Assembly: GCA_028293625.1 (NCBI GenBank)
Contig: JAQGOL010000008.1
Coordinates: 1 to 64,000, forward strand
Length of the DNA: 64,000 nucleotides
Source of the DNA: Chthoniobacteraceae bacterium
GTDB taxonomy: Bacteria; Verrucomicrobiota; Verrucomicrobiia; Chthoniobacterales; Chthoniobacteraceae
Direction: 5' to 3'
Positions 57,639 through 64,000 of this stretch are shown in pieces. The position numbers and the translations under genes were made by a program. Within the stretch, counting starts at the first letter, position 1, and each line of letters starts with the position of its first letter. Below the pieces are notes generated by a model. The model saw nothing but the letters and a program-made list of their open reading frames with translations. It had not been told where the DNA came from and searched no databases.

Positions 57639-58856
57639 TTATTTCTGAGCACTGATCAAAGCAGCAACGTCGCCCCGCCGATCGCGTGCTTTGCCCGCTT
57701 CAGTGGACATTGTTGTCATGAAATCCTCCAGCTCGAAAGCGGTGTGATTGGGCCGCGCATTCCAGGTGCGAGCCGCGTCGCCATAACGGAGCACGGCTTC
57801 CACATACGGACGCGCCTTGGGATCAAGGCGCGGCGCGGCGGCGCGCAGTTTTGCAACCTCCGCGTCAATTTGATCCGAGGGGAGACCTTTGATCTCATAA
57901 GGACGGGCTGCCGAGATTCCTTTCAGCAGCGTCGCCGCGATCCGGTCAACCGCCTCCATCGACCCGGGAAGGCTGAACGTTTTATACAACCCGCGCGCAT
58001 GGCCCAAAAGCAGGCGTGCGCTCATGTGATTCTGCCATTTTTCGAGAACCGAGCGCAGCGACTCGAGGACGTCACTCTCCTTGAGAAGCGCTTCCGGATC
58101 CGAGTCGGCCTGCGACAGGCTTTTTTGCACTTCCGCAAAGGTTTCCATCGCCGTGGTCATATCCGGGTCGGGGGTGGCGGCGGCCATCCGAAGGACTTCA
58201 TCGAAGTCCTTGACCGCAAACATTTGGACCCGGCCTGTTCCGGCGACTCCTTCATTGACCATGCAATCGGCCGCCTCGGTCGCGTTTTTCTCAGGCATGA
58301 TGATCCGGGAAGCGGCGCTGCGGGTGGCTGTCGTCAGGCGCATCAGGGCGCTTGTGGCGGCAAAGACTTTGCCATCGTCGCGCAGGCCGCCAACGATCGA
58401 ACACGCCGGGTCGGCCTCCCATCCGGCGATCATCGAGTCCAGAATCAGCGCGATCGCCAATGCGGAAGCCGGCGCATCGTCAGGGGCAACCGGCGGATTA
58501 AAGGCGATTTCAACCCGGTGCCCCGCCGGCCATCCGTGATGCACCGACTTGAGCAGCTTCGTGACGGATGCGATCACCGCATTTCCTCCGGCCCCAAGAT
58601 CGGAAGTGAAAATGACCTTGGCGACTTCGCCATTCAGCGGGATTGCCGTGGCGCTCAGTGTGACGTTGGCCAGCGTGTTGATCCCGGCCGCTTGTTTAAT
58701 AAAAAGCGGCGTCGTCACTTCCGCATTCAATCGCTTCCAGACTGGCGCCGCGGCCGGCTCTTCGGGCTTTGAAAGCGTCGTCGTTTTTGGAGGCGCGCCC
58801 GGACACGGAAAAGAAACCGCGACAACCAACGCGACAACTAAAGAAAAAGGTTTCAT
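57639..58856 (-). CDS. Secreted protein with Lon (S16) proteolytic-domain-like fold, possibly inactive
   Basis: Signal peptide MKPFSLVVALVVAVSFPCPGAPP; RVEIAFNPPVAPDDAPASALAIALILDSMIAG...SIVGGLRDDGKVFAATSALMRLTTATRSAASRIIMPEKN resembles the Lon P-domain. Confidence 0.6.
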   Translation of the reverse strand: MKPFSLVVALVVAVSFPCPGAPPKTTTLSKPEEPAAAPVWKRLNAEVTTPLFIKQAAGINTLANVTLSATAIPLNGEVAKVIFTSDLGAGGNAVIASVTKLLKSVHHGWPAGHRVEIAFNPPVAPDDAPASALAIALILDSMIAGWEADPACSIVGGLRDDGKVFAATSALMRLTTATRSAASRIIMPEKNATEAADCMVNEGVAGTGRVQMFAVKDFDEVLRMAAATPDPDMTTAMETFAEVQKSLSQADSDPEALLKESDVLESLRSVLEKWQNHMSARLLLGHARGLYKTFSLPGSMEAVDRIAATLLKGISAARPYEIKGLPSDQIDAEVAKLRAAAPRLDPKARPYVEAVLRYGDAARTWNARPNHTAFELEDFMTTMSTEAGKARDRRGDVAALISAQK

Positions 58857-59056
58857 TGGGGGAAAAGTCCGATCCGACCGTTACCGGGAAATTTTAACCA
58901 GCGCAAGTGCGCCATGGAGATGCAACTGCCAGGCAAAGCGAGCTTCAACGGCCCGGCAAGTAAACCGATTGACTCTGCTTGCAAACGCAGTTTGATGGAG
59001 TTCCCACCAGTTCATTTGGTTCCCCGCGTTCCCCCCGCTCGCTCTTCGTTCCCCGT

Positions 59057-62000
59057 ATGTTCTCCCCCACGTACCGGCTTGCCGTCATCTCCCTGGCACT
59101 TTTTTGCCTCATCGTCCGGGCACGGCCCGATGTGGTTATCAATGAAATTGTAGCGGCGGCCTCGGAGCGCAATCTGCAATGGGATACGGCGGGCACGGCA
59201 CAAATCGGCACGGGATCGCGCTGGTATCAGCAAAGTTTTAAAGATGATAGATGGCAGTCCGGGCCCGGTCCATTTGGGTATGGCTCGATGAGCGGCGGCC
59301 CGGTCTACGGGACCAATACGGGAACCCAGATGCAGTATCTGACACCTTCGCTTTACCTGCGCAAAACATTCACCGTCACAGCGGCCGATGCGGTGCGGAC
59401 GGATCAACTCCAGCTAACCCTGAGCTATAACGACGGGTTCATCTGCTACGTGAACGGGGTTGAAGTAGCGCGTCGTTGGGCGGGCCCGGCAAAACAATTT
59501 CATTTCCACGATCAGCCCGCCTACAACCCTGATCTTAACGTCGGGGCGGCCGCCGGCTTTACTTCCACCACCATCAACCTGGGGATAACCAACACGCGTC
59601 TGGTTAAAGGGACAAACGTGATTGCCATCCACGCCCTTAATTTTTCCTCTACCAACACAACATTCCTGATGTCAGTGAACCTGGTGATCAGCGGCTCGCC
59701 CTCGGTCCTCGCCGTGGCAGCCGCCGATACCTGGAAATATCTTCCGGGCGTAGTTGAACCGTCCGGCAACCTATACGATCCAGCGCTCCTTTTTACAGGC
59801 AAACTCAATGTGCCTTGGGGATCGCAAACATCCTATGACGACTCAGCCTGGGGCTCGGGGCCCGGACCCATTGGAGCCGGATCCGCGGCGGGCATCGCAA
59901 CCGCGGTAACCGGAGTCATCAGCCGGACTCCCTCCCTCTACCTGCGTGCGATCTTCAATGCCACGGCCTCCCAGGCGGCTGATACCAAGTCGATGCAATT
60001 GCTTGTCGATTACGACGACTCGTTTGTTGCCTATATCAACGGGATCGAAGTTGCCCGCGCGAATATCGGGATGCTTCCCAATACGTTTACTCCAGCCACC
60101 GCTGTGGCCAATGCGGCCCGCAATAATGTCGGGAGCCAAACCACGTTCCTCATCGATCCACCCTCCCGCCTGCTCAAGGAAGGAGTCAACGTCCTGGCAA
60201 TCCAGGTGCATAACGTGGCGATTGGCGATCCCGATCTTTACTTAAAAGCGGATCTTAGAACCGCGGCCAGCGTTCCTTTGGTCGTTAATACACAACAATG
60301 GAAGTATCTGGCTGGCTTGCGTGAACCGGTGGCAAGCGACGATGGAGCAACCGACGAGTCGCCTGACAACCCTGATTACTCGAGTGATTGGATTGAGCTC
60401 TACAATAACGGATCAAACGCCATTCCGCTCTCAGGCTGGCGGCTCACCAATGAGCCTGGCAACGCGGATAAATGGTTGTTCCCGGCCAATACCATTATTC
60501 CGGCAAACGGTTACCTGGTCGTTTTCTGCGATGGCAAAAACGTCGACCTCCGCAATTCGTCGGGGTATCTGCATACCAATTTCAGCCTCAACAGAGAGGG
60601 CGATTACCTTGCCTTGAGAGATAGGGCCGGCGTCCTGATCCAGGACTTTTCGCCGGCATATCCGCGCGGATCGTCCTTCCATTCCTATGGACGCAATGCC
60701 GCCGGCGCCGCGGTTTACTTCGACACCGCGACACCCGGGGAGATGAACAGCGGCACCGAACTCCAGGGCATCGTGGCGGATCCCGTGTTTAGCGTGGCAG
60801 CGGGATTTTATTCAACGGCCCAATCGGTTGCGCTTAGTTGCCCGACTCCGGGCGCTACGATCCGGTATACCACCAATGGGAGTGAGCCGACTGAAACAAT
60901 CGGCTTTAATTACAGCGGGGCGATCAATGTATCGACTAATCTCGCCATCCGGGCGCGCGCGTTCAAAACGGGGTTCATTCCATCGCGTGCCACGACCAGG
61001 AGCTATCTTATCAACCAGGCCGCCGCGCGAAAATCACTTCCTGCAATCTGTCTGACCGCCGACGCCGGGCGCTCACTTTATCGTCCTTACGGCATTTTCG
61101 CGATTACTAACAACACGACGGCCAACTACTCGTCGTCCCTCTGGATCGCCGCCAGCGATCCGGCGCAATACAATAATCCGGACCTGCGTGGCACATTCAT
61201 CGAACGCCCGGGCAACCTACAGCTGCTCTATCCGGGAGGCACGGCAGGATTTAACATCGACTGCGGGTTCCGCTGTGCCGGGAGCCCCTACTCACGGCCT
61301 CGCTATGTTTTTTCCTTTTTGAACAATGGCGATCCCAACAGCTTCTCGCCGTTTTCGGCTTCCTCGACTGAAAAGCCGCAGATCAACGCCTTTTTCCGCA
61401 GTGATCTTGGTGGAAAGACGCTAAACCATCCTCTGTTTCCGGGCTCGGCTGTCACGAGCTTTGATAGTCTGCGGATGCGCTCCGGGAAGAACGACATTTC
61501 CAACCCGTTCGTGCGCGACGAGCTTACCCGGCGTCTATTCATCGACACCGGCAATGTCGGCGTCCATGGGATCAACGCGACGCTTTGGATTAATGGCGTT
61601 TACAAGGGTTTTTACAATCCGGTCGAGCGGCCGAGGCAGGCATTTTTCCAGAACTGGTATCACAGCGAGAAGGAATGGGATGTCTGGGTGATCAACGATG
61701 CGGCAAGTGGCGACAACCTTATGCTGCAGGAGCTGATTACTTACCTGCGCAGCAATCCGCAAAGCAACTACGCCAACTACCAAGGAGCCATGGCCCGGCT
61801 TGATGTCGCCAACTTCATCGATTACCTTCTCATTAACCTTTATGAGGTCATGGGCGATTGGCCGCATAACAACTACATCATGGCCCGCGAACGCTCTTCG
61901 ACAGGCAAATGGGTATTTACGGTCTGGGATGGCGAAGGTTCCTTTGGGAGTTTCCCCGGCTCAGGAACTCCCACCACGCGCACCAATCAATTTGCCACGG

Positions 62001-64000
62001 CCGCCGCCAATAGCTCCGTCCAACATCTTATCGTCTCATCCAATCCCGCGGCCGAAAACCTTCTTTATACTATCCGCACTCTTTACACGACCCTCCGGGC
62101 GAGCCCGGAGTTCAAGCTGCTCTTTGCCGACCGGATCCAGAAACATTTCTTTAATGGCGGCGCCCTTACCGATGCAAAGATTCTGGCCCGAAAGAATGCG
62201 TTGCGCGCTGAAATGCTGCCGCTGATCCCTTCATTTAACGACGCGGATTTTAATACCTGGATCAACGGCACCGGCGATATCACGCGCTACACAACCGCGG
62301 GCGCCGCAAACAATCCCAGCCGCCGTCAGGTTCTTTTAAACGGTTATACGGATGACACAGTCGGGGGCGCATTGGTGCCGGCGCAATTTCGAGCCGAAGG
62401 ACTTTTTCCAGCCACGCTCGCGCCGGTGTTCTCGCAATCGGGCGGCCAGGTGGCGCAAGGTTTCCAGGTTGCGATCACCAATCCGAACGCGACCGGGACG
62501 ATTTACTACACCACCGACGGGAGCGACCCACGCGCGCCAGGCGGCGCGGTCCAGGGCAACGTCTACTCGACCCCGATTCCCATCACCCAGACAAGCACGG
62601 TCAGGGCACGGATTCGTAATGCCAACAATGAGTGGAGTCCCGTGGTGGAATTCACATTCGTAGTCTCGGAGGCGCCTTCCCTATTGATCACGGAAATCAT
62701 GTATCGCCCCTCCCCGTCTGTGGATGCGGATGGCGACCAGTTCGAGTTTATTGAACTTAAAAATGTCGGGCCCGCGCCGGTTAACCTTGCCGGGATGAGC
62801 TTTGGTGGAATCACCTATACTTTCCCGGCCGGTGCGGTGCTGGGCCCGGATGCTTTTGCGCTGGTTGTCAGCGATACGGTGCGATTCGGCGCGAGATATC
62901 CCGGCGTGGCGGTCGCCGGCTCTTATGCGGGCAGCCTCGATAACAACGGCGAGACCATTATACTCAACGATCTCGCGGGAAACCGGGTAACTGGTGTCAC
63001 TTACAGTCACAGCGCGCCGTGGCCCGCACTCGCTGATGGATATGGCAACTCGCTTGTCCCGCTCAATCCCAACAGCAATGCTCTTCCTAATAACGCGGCA
63101 AGCTGGCGAGCGAGTGCCATGATCGGCGGATCACCCGGCGCCGATGACGCGACCCCGGCAACCGCAACGGTTGTCGTCAATGAACTCCTTTCCAACTCCG
63201 TGCTTCCCCAGACCGATACGGTGGAACTTTACAATCCAACTTCGCAAGGCGTCGATATTGGGGGATGGTTCCTGAGCGATAACGCCAATAACCCAAAAAA
63301 ATATCGCATTGCCGACGGCACGATCATTGTCGCCAACGGCTACCTTGTATTCAACGAAAACGACTTCAATGCCAACGGCACGGGTTTCACCTTTGAGGGC
63401 AATGGAGAAGAAGTGCGGCTCTCAGCCGCGGATGCCGCGGGGAATCTGACAGGCTATTCGCACGGCTTTACTTTCGGAGCATCAAACCCGGCTGTCAGCT
63501 TTGGCCGTTATATTAACAGCGCTGGTATCGAGAGTTTTCCAGCCCAGTTAAAACAAACCTTCGGCGCTATCAATGCCGGACCGCTCACCGGCCCCGTGGT
63601 CATCTCCGAACTGATGTATCAGCCCGCATTGAATGGAGACGAGTTTGTTGAATTGCGAAACAACTCGAATTCGCCAGTCGCTCTTTTTGATACCGCAAAC
63701 CCGCTGAACACATGGAAGCTCACCGGCATTGCCTACCCGTTCCCTGCCGGAATCACTCTTGAGCCGCGCCAGATTATCCTGGTTACGTCCCTCAGCGAAT
63801 CCGCGTGGCGCGGGAAATATAACACTCCCGCTGCGATCCGCGTCTACGGTCCGTATGCGGGCAACCTGGACAATGGCGGGGAACGTGTATCGCTCCAGAT
63901 GCCCGGCGTTCCGTATGTAAGTCCCGGAGGTCAGAACGTGACTCCTTATATCACTGTCGAATCGGTTGATTATTCAAAACTCGCACCATGGCCCACGGCA
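59057..64000 (+). CDS. Very large secreted multidomain surface protein (repeated N-terminal beta domains, lamin-tail domains, chitobiase C-terminal-like domains, CotH-kinase-like domain), truncated by the window edge
   Basis: Continuous frame from ATG 59057 to 64000 (1648 codons, no stop reached); signal peptide; LTD SSDWIELYNNGSNAIPLSGWRLTN; CotH-like LDVANFIDYLLINLYEVMGDWPHNNYIMARE...WVFTVWDGEGSFG. Absent from the ORF track because it has no stop. Confidence 0.9.
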   Translation, partial: MFSPTYRLAVISLALFCLIVRARPDVVINEIVAAASERNLQWDTAGTAQIGTGSRWYQQSFKDDRWQSGPGPFGYGSMSGGPVYGTNTGTQMQYLTPSLYLRKTFTVTAADAVRTDQLQLTLSYNDGFICYVNGVEVARRWAGPAKQFHFHDQPAYNPDLNVGAAAGFTSTTINLGITNTRLVKGTNVIAIHALNFSSTNTTFLMSVNLVISGSPSVLAVAAADTWKYLPGVVEPSGNLYDPALLFTGKLNVPWGSQTSYDDSAWGSGPGPIGAGSAAGIATAVTGVISRTPSLYLRAIFNATASQAADTKSMQLLVDYDDSFVAYINGIEVARANIGMLPNTFTPATAVANAARNNVGSQTTFLIDPPSRLLKEGVNVLAIQVHNVAIGDPDLYLKADLRTAASVPLVVNTQQWKYLAGLREPVASDDGATDESPDNPDYSSDWIELYNNGSNAIPLSGWRLTNEPGNADKWLFPANTIIPANGYLVVFCDGKNVDLRNSSGYLHTNFSLNREGDYLALRDRAGVLIQDFSPAYPRGSSFHSYGRNAAGAAVYFDTATPGEMNSGTELQGIVADPVFSVAAGFYSTAQSVALSCPTPGATIRYTTNGSEPTETIGFNYSGAINVSTNLAIRARAFKTGFIPSRATTRSYLINQAAARKSLPAICLTADAGRSLYRPYGIFAITNNTTANYSSSLWIAASDPAQYNNPDLRGTFIERPGNLQLLYPGGTAGFNIDCGFRCAGSPYSRPRYVFSFLNNGDPNSFSPFSASSTEKPQINAFFRSDLGGKTLNHPLFPGSAVTSFDSLRMRSGKNDISNPFVRDELTRRLFIDTGNVGVHGINATLWINGVYKGFYNPVERPRQAFFQNWYHSEKEWDVWVINDAASGDNLMLQELITYLRSNPQSNYANYQGAMARLDVANFIDYLLINLYEVMGDWPHNNYIMARERSSTGKWVFTVWDGEGSFGSFPGSGTPTTRTNQFATAAANSSVQHLIVSSNPAAENLLYTIRTLYTTLRASPEFKLLFADRIQKHFFNGGALTDAKILARKNALRAEMLPLIPSFNDADFNTWINGTGDITRYTTAGAANNPSRRQVLLNGYTDDTVGGALVPAQFRAEGLFPATLAPVFSQSGGQVAQGFQVAITNPNATGTIYYTTDGSDPRAPGGAVQGNVYSTPIPITQTSTVRARIRNANNEWSPVVEFTFVVSEAPSLLITEIMYRPSPSVDADGDQFEFIELKNVGPAPVNLAGMSFGGITYTFPAGAVLGPDAFALVVSDTVRFGARYPGVAVAGSYAGSLDNNGETIILNDLAGNRVTGVTYSHSAPWPALADGYGNSLVPLNPNSNALPNNAASWRASAMIGGSPGADDATPATATVVVNELLSNSVLPQTDTVELYNPTSQGVDIGGWFLSDNANNPKKYRIADGTIIVANGYLVFNENDFNANGTGFTFEGNGEEVRLSAADAAGNLTGYSHGFTFGASNPAVSFGRYINSAGIESFPAQLKQTFGAINAGPLTGPVVISELMYQPALNGDEFVELRNNSNSPVALFDTANPLNTWKLTGIAYPFPAGITLEPRQIILVTSLSESAWRGKYNTPAAIRVYGPYAGNLDNGGERVSLQMPGVPYVSPGGQNVTPYITVESVDYSKLAPWPTA

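Overview
This 64 kb window reads as chromosomal DNA from a free-living Gram-negative PVC-type bacterium, probably Verrucomicrobiota. That placement is inferred from PSCyt1-SUMF1, DUF1080, Gfo/Idh/MocA, sulfatase, PEP-CTERM and LTD/CotH proteins. Most of it is densely coding. Recognisable blocks: a possible integron-cassette-like left edge with a NADAR gene; a UvrD-type helicase; a carbohydrate/sulfatase region; a NagB-like/PIG-L/Gfo-Idh operon; mpl, trmL and a tRNA-Leu(TAA); a LysR and a signal-less NrtA-like protein in divergent orientation; a MoxR-DUF58-DUF4381-vWA-vWA-TPR operon; pstSCA without pstB; a PEP-CTERM protein; a second, divergent MoxR-DUF58-vWA operon with a 1209-aa membrane-anchored protein of no recognised family; a tandem-RND efflux operon; a secreted Lon-fold-like protein with apparently altered catalytic residues; and a very large LTD/CotH surface protein running off the right edge. 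The best candidate for an undescribed system is the second MoxR/vWA operon (about 40.0-49.8 kb). It has 4-nt overlapping junctions and a 21-bp tandem repeat array at its 5' end that is also an in-frame heptapeptide-repeat ORF. All family calls come from motif recognition by eye; no database search was run.
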